This document shows, piece by piece, positions 6,959 through 14,792 of a DNA stretch of 24,184 bases. The DNA comes from JBCBWG01 sp039817205 (GTDB lineage: Bacteria > Pseudomonadota > Alphaproteobacteria > Rhizobiales > Hyphomicrobiaceae): the NCBI GenBank assembly GCA_039817205.1, contig JBCBWG010000022.1, forward strand, positions 1 to 24,184, written 5' to 3'. The stretch's first letter is position 1; each line of letters begins with the position of its first letter. Below the pieces are notes generated by a model. It worked only from the letters and a program-made list of their open reading frames with translations, was not told the DNA's origin and searched no databases. Position numbers and translations under genes: made by a program.

Positions 6959-8986
6959 ATGACCTCCAAAACCCCGCAGTCGTTTGACTTAGAAAGCCTC
7001 AAGGACGCGCCCGTTCCCGGACCGCGTTCCTCCGCGCGCGAAACAGCCGTTGATGCCGCGTTAGCCGCATTCGAAGACGCCCAGAAAAGACCTCAATTGC
7101 CAACCCAAGGAACGCACAGGCTCCGCCGTCAACCACATGACACGTCACGAACGAAGGAGCCACGTGCCATGCGTTTCAGCCGTAAAACCTTAGCCATCGC
7201 AGCAAGCGTCGTTGCTGTCTGCCTTGCAGCGCCGATCGGTCTTTATCTCGTCACCCAACAACCTCAAGTGACCCCCGGGGGACTTTCCGGACAGTTCAAC
7301 ACGGTTTCTGGGACACTCGACCGGAGTGCACCAAGCGGTGGTGGGCTGCTGAGCCGGTCTGTTGCGCCAACCGCGCCACAGGGATTGCAACCGCGGACAA
7401 CCGGCCGTTCGAATAGCAATTATGCGGCGCGGTCACGGGGCAAGCGCGCCTTTGACAGCGGTCAAATACGCAGTGCGGCTCGTGCGCCAGTTGCCGCCAT
7501 TGCGCGAGAGCCCACGCCGCCACGTCAGCCGCAGATGGAAGGTCGCGATCAGTTTGAGGGCCGCGACGATAATCCTGTTCGCATTACCGCCGATGTGCCT
7601 GTTTCAACGTTCTCGCTCGATGTGGACACAGCATCCTATGCGTTCGTCCGACGTACGTTGACAGCTGGTCGCTTGCCGCAAAAAGCAGCCGTTCGGACCG
7701 AAGAGCTGATCAATTACTTCGATTATAAGTATCCCGTGCCGGAGACCCGTGAAGCGGCCTTCAAGCCGACGATCACGGTCGTGCCGAGCCCGTGGTCTAC
7801 AGATCACGAACTCATCCACATCGCGGTCAAAGGGTATGAGCTGCAGGCAACGGAACGGCCGCGCGCAAACCTCGTCTTCCTCCTCGATGTCTCGGGATCT
7901 ATGCGTGGTGCGAACCGCCTTCCGCTTCTGAAGAATGCGTTCCGGATGCTCGTTGAAAACCTTAAGCCGGACGACACGATCGGCATCGTGAAATACGCGT
8001 CCGGTACCGGCGTTGTGTTGGAGCCAACGAAGGTCTCCGACAAAACGAAAATCTTTGCGGCAATTGACGGTCTCAGCGCTGGCGGATCAACGGCTGGTGC
8101 GCAGGGCATCCAGGATGCCTACCGCCTCGCCGAAAGCGTCTTCGATAAAGATGCGGTCAACCGAGTTCTGATCGGGACCGACGGCGACTTCAACGTTGGC
8201 ATCACCGACCGGGGCGAGTTGAAAAGCTTCATCGAGCGGAAACGCAAGACCGGCATCTACCTGTCGATCCTTGGTTTCGGTCGTGGCAACTACAATGACG
8301 CTTTGATGCAGACGTTGGCGCAAAACGGAAACGGTGTTGCGGCCTATATCGACACGATAAATGAGGCGCGCAAAGTGCTCGTTGAGGAAGCGGCGGCCTC
8401 GCTGTTTCCGATCGCGACGGATGTCAAAATCCAAGTCGAGTTCAATCGCAGTGTTGTCGAGAGCTACCGCCTGATCGGCTACGAGACGCGGCAGCTTCGG
8501 CGCGAAGATTTCAACAACGATCGCGTTGATGCCGGTGACGTTGGCTCGGGCAAAGCGGTCACGGCGATCTATGAGATCAAGCGCGTGGGTCAGGGTGCAC
8601 CCGTGGTCGACGATCTCCGCTACGGTGCGAAACCGAAGCCTGCGGCTGCGTCTGAAGGGGCAAATGATACGGCGGCATCGCGCTCGAATGAGCTTGGCTT
8701 TTTCAAGTTGCGTTATAAGCGGCCGGGCGAGGCGAAGAGCCGTCTTCTTTCAACGCCGATCACCGATGGGCTGAAAGTCGCCGATCTCGATCGGGCAACG
8801 GACGACGTTCGATTTGCCATCGCGGTTGCGGGTTTCGGTCAGCTCTTGAAGGGCGGTCCTTGGACAGGTGATCTCAGCTACGATGATGTGATCAAGCTCG
8901 CGTTGTCGGCGCGCGGCGACGATCCGTTCGGCCTGAGGTCCGAGTTCGTCCAACTGGTCCGGCTCGCAAAATCGGCCCGGCCCTAG
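6959..8986 (+). CDS. Membrane-anchored von Willebrand factor A domain protein (YfbK-like)
   Basis: The layout from ATG 6959 (675 residues) is as follows. A hydrophilic N-terminal segment of about 75 residues includes SLKDAPVPGPRSSARETAVD and a PTQG motif. A single membrane helix lies near 78-98 (LAIAASVVAVCLAAPIGLYLV), then a low-complexity linker. A vWA N-terminal domain begins around VSTFSLDVDTASYAFVRRTL. The vWA fold carries a complete MIDAS: DVSGSM with D310, S312 and S314, GGSTAGAQGI, and TDGDFNVG. A C-terminal YfbK-like domain ends at DDPFGLRSEFVQLVRLAK. GGAG at 6947-6950 is 8 bases before this ATG; ATG 6953 overlaps the sigma stop and is an alternative. Similar vWA proteins beside sigma genes recur in Alphaproteobacteria. 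An anti-sigma role for the cytoplasmic N-terminus is inference. Confidence 0.9.
   Translation: MTSKTPQSFDLESLKDAPVPGPRSSARETAVDAALAAFEDAQKRPQLPTQGTHRLRRQPHDTSRTKEPRAMRFSRKTLAIAASVVAVCLAAPIGLYLVTQQPQVTPGGLSGQFNTVSGTLDRSAPSGGGLLSRSVAPTAPQGLQPRTTGRSNSNYAARSRGKRAFDSGQIRSAARAPVAAIAREPTPPRQPQMEGRDQFEGRDDNPVRITADVPVSTFSLDVDTASYAFVRRTLTAGRLPQKAAVRTEELINYFDYKYPVPETREAAFKPTITVVPSPWSTDHELIHIAVKGYELQATERPRANLVFLLDVSGSMRGANRLPLLKNAFRMLVENLKPDDTIGIVKYASGTGVVLEPTKVSDKTKIFAAIDGLSAGGSTAGAQGIQDAYRLAESVFDKDAVNRVLIGTDGDFNVGITDRGELKSFIERKRKTGIYLSILGFGRGNYNDALMQTLAQNGNGVAAYIDTINEARKVLVEEAAASLFPIATDVKIQVEFNRSVVESYRLIGYETRQLRREDFNNDRVDAGDVGSGKAVTAIYEIKRVGQGAPVVDDLRYGAKPKPAAASEGANDTAASRSNELGFFKLRYKRPGEAKSRLLSTPITDGLKVADLDRATDDVRFAIAVAGFGQLLKGGPWTGDLSYDDVIKLALSARGDDPFGLRSEFVQLVRLAKSARP
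7154..7159 (+). promoter_or_regulatory. Strong internal ribosome-binding sequence in the vWA gene
   Basis: AAGGAG lies 9 bases before an in-frame ATG at 7169. Initiation there would give a protein beginning MRFSRKTLAIAASVVAV, that is, one starting directly at the membrane or signal segment and lacking the 70-residue cytoplasmic part. The upstream part resembles that of related family members, so the long form is probably real and this would be a second start. It may also be chance within codons Lys-Glu. Confidence 0.4.
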
Positions 8987-9014
8987 GTCTCAACGGCCGC
9001 GCGCATCCCACCGA

Positions 9015-9992
9015 TCAAAGACGTCGCTTCAGGAAAGCTGAGGCGGCGTCTAACGCGTCAAAGGCTGCGGGAATGAACTTGCCCATGCGGAGGCACCCGT
9101 GAATTGTGCCGGTGACGCAAGAATAGACCGTGTCGACGCCTGCGTTCGAGAGCTTGGCGGCGTAGGCGGCGCCTTCGTCGCGCAAGGGGTCGAGGCCCGC
9201 GGTCATGATGTAGGCCGGTGCGAGGCCTGAGAAATCGTCGGCGACGATCGGCGAAAGCGTAACGTCCGGTCTCGTCGCGATCGCCTCAGCGTCGTCGCCG
9301 AGATAGTGGCGCCAGAAATAGGCCAGCACATCCTCTGAGATCGGTGGCATGTCCCGGAACTCGGCATGTGAGGGATAGCCGCCAGCCATGTCCAGCAGCG
9401 GGTAGAACAACGCCTGCGCGCGGATGGTCTCGCCGCGCTCTTTCGCAACGTGCGTGAGGATGGCCGCCAGCGTTGCACCAGCGCTGTCACCGGAGACAGC
9501 AAGGCGATCGGGGTCCACGTTGAACTCGCCCGCGTTCACCTTCAGCCACGAGTAGACGTCAACAGCGTCTTCGACAGCGGCTGGATACCGGTGTTCGGGC
9601 GCGAGCCGATAGTCGACGGCCACCACCATGCAATCAGCACCAACGGCGATTGAGCGCGCGATGTTGTCGTGGCTGTCGAGGTCACCGATGACAAAACCGC
9701 CGCCATGAAAGAAGAGCGCGCAGGGACGGGGGCCCAACTTCGCAGCATCGGCGTTTGGTTCGTAGACCCGAATTTTCGAATTACTGCTGCGGGTTGGTAC
9801 GGTCCGGTCAAAAACGGATGCAACCTCGGGCGGCGCCATATCAGCGACCTCACCGGCTTTGACCATCGCCGCGCGGGCTTCCTTGGGCGAGAACGTCGCA
9901 TACGACGGCGCGTTCGACGCCTCCATGCGCTCAAGCAGCGCTTTGGTGGCAGGATCTGGCCGGTACGGCGGTGGTTGGATCGGCGCGCTCAT
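9015..9992 (-). CDS. Alpha/beta hydrolase, hormone-sensitive lipase (HSL) family esterase
   Basis: This 325-residue serine hydrolase has the HSL-family oxyanion motif HGGGF (96-100), the YRLAPEHRYPAAVED motif, and the nucleophile elbow GDSAG with S170. The expected acid is D268 (AGLDPLRDEG) and the expected histidine is H298 (GTIHGCL). Such enzymes hydrolyse short- to medium-chain carboxylic esters, usually in the cytoplasm; I see no signal peptide. On its own strand GGAG stands about 8 bases before the ATG. It is convergent with the vWA gene (28 bases between stops) and divergent from polA (115 bases between starts). The natural substrate cannot be told from sequence or neighbours. Confidence 0.92.
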   Translation of the reverse strand: MSAPIQPPPYRPDPATKALLERMEASNAPSYATFSPKEARAAMVKAGEVADMAPPEVASVFDRTVPTRSSNSKIRVYEPNADAAKLGPRPCALFFHGGGFVIGDLDSHDNIARSIAVGADCMVVAVDYRLAPEHRYPAAVEDAVDVYSWLKVNAGEFNVDPDRLAVSGDSAGATLAAILTHVAKERGETIRAQALFYPLLDMAGGYPSHAEFRDMPPISEDVLAYFWRHYLGDDAEAIATRPDVTLSPIVADDFSGLAPAYIMTAGLDPLRDEGAAYAAKLSNAGVDTVYSCVTGTIHGCLRMGKFIPAAFDALDAASAFLKRRL

Positions 9993-10071
9993 GGTCGGGC
10001 TCCGGACATCGGTTGGCTGGGCCCCGCAATCGGTTCTTCAGAAACTCAATCGAGAATTTGGGCGAACTGCG

Positions 10072-10099
10072 TTGTCGCGCGGGGGTGCGTGACTATAGT
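10072..10099 (+). promoter_or_regulatory. Sigma-70-type promoter for polA
   Basis: TTGTCG (10072-10077) and TATAGT (10094-10099) are separated by 16 bases, close to the housekeeping consensus. The -10 box ends only 8 bases before the polA ATG at 10108. A start of transcription 6-8 bases after the box would fall at or next to the start codon, giving a leaderless or nearly leaderless mRNA. No Shine-Dalgarno sequence precedes the ATG, which agrees with this. Confidence 0.6.
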
Positions 10100-10107
10100 G
10101 CCGCCCC

Positions 10108-13100
10108 ATGAGCAAGAGCAAAGCCACAGCCGCTAAAAATTCCGCTTCGGGCAGCCGTGATCCGGACGGCGCCGTTCGGGCCAATCGCAATTTTGTGCCT
10201 GCGGGCGAGATCGTGCCGATCGAGAAGGGCAGCCACATCTATTTGATCGATGGGTCTGGCTACATCTTTCGCGCGTTCCACGCGCTGCCGCCTTTGACGC
10301 GACCGTCGGATGGTTTGCCGGTCGGCGCGGTGCATGGCTTTTGTCAGATGCTGTGGAAGTTGCTGACGGACACGAAGCTTGCGGATCGGCCGACGCACCT
10401 CGCGATCATCTTTGACCATTCGGCGCAAACGTTTCGGAACGAGTTGTTCGACGGCTATAAAGCGCAGCGGCCGCCGCCGCCGGAAGAGTTGGTCCCGCAG
10501 TTTCCGCTCATTCGTGATGCCGTGAAGGCGTTTAATGCGGCCTGTATCGAGCAGAACGGCTTTGAAGCGGATGACTTGATCGCAACCTACACGAACGCGG
10601 CGGATGCGGCGGGTGCGGACGTCACGATCGTGTCGTCGGACAAGGATCTGATGCAGCTGATCCGGCCCGGCGTTCAGATGTTTGACACGATGAAGAACGT
10701 GTTCCTTGGCGCCGATGAGGTCGAGAAAAAGTTTGGTGTTGGCCCCGACAAGGTCATTGATGTTCAGGCGCTCGCCGGCGACAGCGTCGACAACGTCCCA
10801 GGCGTTCCCGGCATTGGCGTCAAGACGGCAGCCGAGCTGATCAACACCTATGGTGACCTGGACGCCTTGCTGGCCCAGGCTGGCGAAATCAAACAGCCGA
10901 AGCGGCGCGAGCGGTTGATCGAGTTCGCAGATCAGGCGCGTTTGTCTCGCGAACTCGTCACACTCAAGGGCGATGTCGCGGTCGAAATTCCAATCGAACA
11001 GACCGGCGTCCATGATCCTGATCCAGATGTGCTGCTCTCGTTCCTGCGCGAGATGGAATTCAACTCGCTGACCAAGCGCATCGCCGAGTCTATGGGTGTC
11101 GATGCGCCGGAACCGCTTGCCAAATCTGTTGGTGCAAGTGTCGGCAAACCTTCGGACAAAGGCGATCAGAAATCCGGGCCAGGGGCTGGGACAGGGGCTG
11201 GCGCGAGCGGTGGTGCTGCTACGCCTGCAGCCGGTGCCGAGGCCATGGCCGCGTTGGCGACTGCAACCCCCATCGACCGAGCCGCCTACGAGACCGTGAC
11301 AACACCGGAAGATTTGCAGCGCTGGGTCGCCGACGCCATGGAGCGTCGCCGCGTCGCGTTTGATACTGAGACGTCGAGCCTCGCCGCGATGCAGGCAGAC
11401 CTAGTCGGCTTTTCGCTCGCAACTGAACCTGGGCGCGCGTGCTACGTTCCGGTCGGTCATAAAAGCGGTGACGGCGGTCTTGATTTCGGCGACGGCGCGG
11501 GCGTCGATCAGCTTGATATCCGCGTGGCGCTTGAAGTCCTGAAGCCATTGCTCGAGAGCCGGTCCATTCTGAAAATTGGACAGAACCTCAAGTACGATAT
11601 TCTGGTTTTGCGTCGCTACGGGATCAACGTCACGGCAATCGATGACACGCTGCTGCTGTCCTACGCGCTTGATGGTGGGCGGCGCGGTCATGGCATGGAC
11701 GATCTGGCGCTCGCTCATCTCGGACATACTTGCATTCCGTTCAAAACCGTCATCGCCCATGCGCCTGGAAAGAAGGTCGCCGACAAGTCGTTTGCCGGTG
11801 TGCCGATCGATAAAGCAACGGAGTACGCAGCCGAAGACGCCGACGTGACGCTCAGGCTTTGGATGATCCTGAAGTCCCGTCTCGTCACCGAGAAAATGGT
11901 GACGGTCTACGAAACGCTTGAGCGTCCGCTCATCGATGTGATCGTCGATATGGAGCACGCCGGTATCAAGGTCGACAAAACCGTTCTGTCTCGACTAACC
12001 GGCACTTTTTCGCAACGGGCCGCTTCGTTGGAAGACGAGATCTACGAGCTGGCCGGTGAGAAGTTCAATCTTGGATCGCCAAAGCAACTTGGCGAGGTGT
12101 TGTTCGACCGGTTGAAGCTCCCCGGTGGCAAAAAGACAAAAACAGGGCAGTGGGAGACGCGTGCAACCTTGCTCGATGATCTCGCAAGTAACCCGGAGCT
12201 GCCGGACGATGCGCGTAAGCTGGTGCTGACCATGATTGAGTGGCGCCAGCTCACCAAGTTGCGGTCGACTTATACGGACTCGCTTCCAGGCCACGTGCAT
12301 CCGGACACGGGGCGCATTCACACGAGTTATGCACTCGCGTCGACAACGACCGGTCGACTCGCGTCAACGGATCCAAACCTACAGAACATTCCGATCCGAA
12401 CGAAAGAGGGGCGCGAAATCCGGACGGCGTTTATCGCTGAGAAAGGCAATAAGCTGATTTCAGCCGACTACAGTCAGATCGAATTGCGGGTTTTGGCGCA
12501 TATCGCCGATATCCCTCAGTTGAAGACAGCTTTTGATAATGGTCTTGATATTCATGCGATGACGGCATCCGAAATGTTTGATGTTCCGATTAGGGATATG
12601 ACGTCAGAAGTCAGGCGCCGCGCGAAAGCGATTAACTTTGGCATCATTTATGGGATTTCCGCGTTTGGTCTTGCAAACCAGCTCGGTATCAGTCGAGAGG
12701 AAGCCGGCGACTACATCAAGACCTATTTCAAGCGATTTCCTGGCATCCGCGATTACATGGATCGCACCAAGAAATTCGCCCATGACAATGGGTATGTGGA
12801 AACGGTTTTTGGACGGCGGGTGCACTATCCGGAAATCAACACCAAGAACCCGTCAGCGCGCGGGTTCTACGAACGCGCGGCGATCAACGCGCCCATCCAA
12901 GGGTCAGCTGCCGACATCATTCGCCGTGCGATGATCCGCATGCCCGGCGCCTTGATGAAGGCTGGCCTGGACGATGTCCGTATGCTGTTGCAAGTCCACG
13001 ATGAGCTGATCTTTGAGGTTCCGACAGCCCAGGTCGATCAAACGATCCCCCTTGTTCGAGAGGTCATGGTCAAAGCGCCGGAGCCGGTGCGTCCGCTATC

Positions 13101-13155
13101 GGTGCCGCTCCAGGTCGATGCTCAGGCGGCCGACAACTGGGATGAAGCGCACTGA
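10108..13155 (+). CDS. polA: DNA polymerase I
   Basis: A complete family-A polymerase of 1015 residues that fills gaps and removes RNA primers and damaged DNA. The N-terminal 5'-3' nuclease spans about residues 42-325 (HIYLIDGSGYIFRAFHALPP, GFEADDLIATY, SSDKDLMQLI, GVPGIGVKTAAELI). A Gly/Ala-rich linker follows (about 345-390). The 3'-5' proofreading domain retains FDTETS (D419 and E421), IGQNLKYDI and YAAEDADVTLRLW, so proofreading is probably active. The polymerase has motif A SADYSQIELRVLAHI (D787), motif B RRRAKAINFGIIYGISAFG and motif C QVHDELIFE (D965, E966). It is longer than E. coli Pol I (928), owing to a roughly 40-residue N-terminal tail and the linker. The start follows the promoter described at 10072-10099. 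Confidence 0.98.
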   Translation: MSKSKATAAKNSASGSRDPDGAVRANRNFVPAGEIVPIEKGSHIYLIDGSGYIFRAFHALPPLTRPSDGLPVGAVHGFCQMLWKLLTDTKLADRPTHLAIIFDHSAQTFRNELFDGYKAQRPPPPEELVPQFPLIRDAVKAFNAACIEQNGFEADDLIATYTNAADAAGADVTIVSSDKDLMQLIRPGVQMFDTMKNVFLGADEVEKKFGVGPDKVIDVQALAGDSVDNVPGVPGIGVKTAAELINTYGDLDALLAQAGEIKQPKRRERLIEFADQARLSRELVTLKGDVAVEIPIEQTGVHDPDPDVLLSFLREMEFNSLTKRIAESMGVDAPEPLAKSVGASVGKPSDKGDQKSGPGAGTGAGASGGAATPAAGAEAMAALATATPIDRAAYETVTTPEDLQRWVADAMERRRVAFDTETSSLAAMQADLVGFSLATEPGRACYVPVGHKSGDGGLDFGDGAGVDQLDIRVALEVLKPLLESRSILKIGQNLKYDILVLRRYGINVTAIDDTLLLSYALDGGRRGHGMDDLALAHLGHTCIPFKTVIAHAPGKKVADKSFAGVPIDKATEYAAEDADVTLRLWMILKSRLVTEKMVTVYETLERPLIDVIVDMEHAGIKVDKTVLSRLTGTFSQRAASLEDEIYELAGEKFNLGSPKQLGEVLFDRLKLPGGKKTKTGQWETRATLLDDLASNPELPDDARKLVLTMIEWRQLTKLRSTYTDSLPGHVHPDTGRIHTSYALASTTTGRLASTDPNLQNIPIRTKEGREIRTAFIAEKGNKLISADYSQIELRVLAHIADIPQLKTAFDNGLDIHAMTASEMFDVPIRDMTSEVRRRAKAINFGIIYGISAFGLANQLGISREEAGDYIKTYFKRFPGIRDYMDRTKKFAHDNGYVETVFGRRVHYPEINTKNPSARGFYERAAINAPIQGSAADIIRRAMIRMPGALMKAGLDDVRMLLQVHDELIFEVPTAQVDQTIPLVREVMVKAPEPVRPLSVPLQVDAQAADNWDEAH

Positions 13156-13282
13156 GACCCCGGTCCGTCCCCGAGGCGTGGGCGTCGTTCTGGTCTGGTC
13201 GTGAAGCAGGACGCGGTCACGTGTTCAGGCAGTTGCCGAAAAACTTGGTCAACGCGCGGTTAATCTGACCGGCACAACTTGA

Positions 13283-13304
13283 CCTCTGTCGGGTAGAGGA
13301 TTTT
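13283..13304 (+). terminator. Possible weak terminator downstream of polA
   Basis: CCTCT and AGAGG form a 5-bp stem around a 7-base loop and are followed by ATTTT. The stem is short, so this is a weak candidate. It lies 128 bases after the polA stop and 100 bases before the glycosyltransferase start. I see nothing else convincing in the 248-base spacer 13156-13403, apart from the AGGAGG ribosome site at its end. Confidence 0.25.
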
Positions 13305-13403
13305 CAGCTCCTTTTGCGAACATCGGGTCAAATGGCTCTGACGTCGTAAGCATTTCATCATGTTTATGATTGTGCGTCGGCGCCGCGGCTTCAGGAGGCC
13401 CTC

Positions 13404-14660
13404 GTGACCCGTCGTCCACGCGCTCTCGTCATCGTTGAAAATAAGACCATGCCCGTTGACCGGCGTGCGTGGCAGGGCGCCTTGGCGCTGCGCGATGAGG
13501 GTTACGAAGTGTCTGTGATTTGCCCAAAGAGCCCGGATCATCGCCAATCGTATGAGCTGCTCGACGGCGTGCATGTCTTTCGTCACCCGCAGCCGCTCGA
13601 AGCCGATGGCGCGCTCGGATATCTCGTTGAGTATTCGTCTGCGCTCTTTTGGGAATTTGTGCTGTCCATTCGTGTTGCGATGAAAGTCGGTTTCGATACC
13701 GTTCAGGGCAACAACCCGCCGGATCTTATTTTTCTCATCGCTGCGTTTTGGAAGTATCTTTTCGGCAAACCCTACATTTTTGACCATCAGGACGTATCGC
13801 CGGAGCTTTATGAAGCAAAATTTGGCAAGCAGGGGTTTTTCTATCGCTTGATGCTTCTATTTGAGCGTGCCACTTTTGCGGTTGCCGACGTGACAGTCGC
13901 GACGAATGAAACGTTCCGAGACATCGCCGTAGAGCGCGGCGGCATGGATCCGGACCGCGTGTTTGTCGTCCATTCGGTTCCCGACCTGAAAAAGTTCCAA
14001 CGAACGAAATCGAATGCGCATTTGCGCAACGGTCGTCGTCATGTGGTCGGCTATGTGGGGATCATGGGCGCTCAGGATGGTGTCGATCTTCTCGTCGATG
14101 CGATGGGTGACATCGTTCACACGCAGGGTCGTGAGGACGTCCAATGCGTGATTGTTGGCTCCGGCACGGAGCTCGCGACCCTCAAGGCGCGAGTCGCCGA
14201 ACAAGGTCTCAAGGACTACGTGACGTTCACCGGTTTTCTGTCGGGCGAAAAACTCTTCTCGGCACTATCCACGTTTGATGTTGGCGTGATCCCGGACCCG
14301 AAGAACAGCTACAACGACAAAATCGCGATGAATAAGATCTTTGAGTATACATCGCTCGGCATTCCGTTTGTGCAGTTCGATCTGAACCAGGCGCGCCGTC
14401 TGGTTGGAGATGCGGCGCTTTACGCCGAGAACAATTGCCCGAAGGCACTTGCCCGTGAAACGTTGCGCCTCGTCGATGATCCAGAATTGCGCCGTGTCCT
14501 CTCGGTACGCGGTGAGGCGCGCGCGGCGACGCTACTCAATTGGGATCGGGAGAAGGCCCAATTGCTCGCAGCTTATGAGTGCGCGACAGCCGGGCGGCGC
14601 CGTGCGCCGGCCGTTCGTCCCGCAGACGCGTCGGCATCCTTGTCTGCGCGCGGCGCATAG
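13404..14660 (+). CDS. Glycosyltransferase, GT4-like (GT-B fold)
   Basis: This 418-residue protein looks like a GT-B-fold family 4 glycosyltransferase, an enzyme that transfers a sugar from a nucleotide-sugar to a glycan or lipid acceptor on the cytoplasmic side of the membrane. The N-terminal half begins RALVIVENKTMPVDRRAW and includes FDTVQGNNPPDLIFLIA and FDHQDVSPELY. The C-terminal half has HVVGYVGIMGAQDGVDLLVD, CVIVGSGTELATLKARV and NKIFEYTSLGIPFVQFDL. The last contains the conserved glutamate of the nucleotide-binding E-x7-E region. The start is GTG 13404, set by a full AGGAGG at 13393-13398, 5 bases upstream; no alternative competes. No other polysaccharide gene lies nearby, so the acceptor and product are unknown. 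The last 30 residues are Ala/Arg-rich and probably disordered. Confidence 0.88.
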   Translation: MTRRPRALVIVENKTMPVDRRAWQGALALRDEGYEVSVICPKSPDHRQSYELLDGVHVFRHPQPLEADGALGYLVEYSSALFWEFVLSIRVAMKVGFDTVQGNNPPDLIFLIAAFWKYLFGKPYIFDHQDVSPELYEAKFGKQGFFYRLMLLFERATFAVADVTVATNETFRDIAVERGGMDPDRVFVVHSVPDLKKFQRTKSNAHLRNGRRHVVGYVGIMGAQDGVDLLVDAMGDIVHTQGREDVQCVIVGSGTELATLKARVAEQGLKDYVTFTGFLSGEKLFSALSTFDVGVIPDPKNSYNDKIAMNKIFEYTSLGIPFVQFDLNQARRLVGDAALYAENNCPKALARETLRLVDDPELRRVLSVRGEARAATLLNWDREKAQLLAAYECATAGRRRAPAVRPADASASLSARGA

Positions 14661-14792
14661 AACTCGCACCCGTGGCAACATGTCGTAAGCGATCACGCTC
14701 GCTCACGTCATAGCGATCGTGCGTCGTCGGTTCTTGCCGTCGCGGTCTTTCTGAATGAGGCTCTATCCAAGGCCTTTGGGAGGAGCTCAGCG

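Noticed and set aside
10093..11013. A long open frame of 306 codons on the minus strand opposite polA.
   Set aside because: It lies wholly within the conserved polA coding region and is Arg/Asp/Leu-rich, as expected for an antisense shadow of a GC-rich gene.
14689..14724. Similar AGCGATCACGC and AGCGATCGTGCG segments upstream of the hydrolase-OsmC gene.
   Set aside because: The two copies are imperfect both as direct and as inverted repeats, so no structure can be supported.
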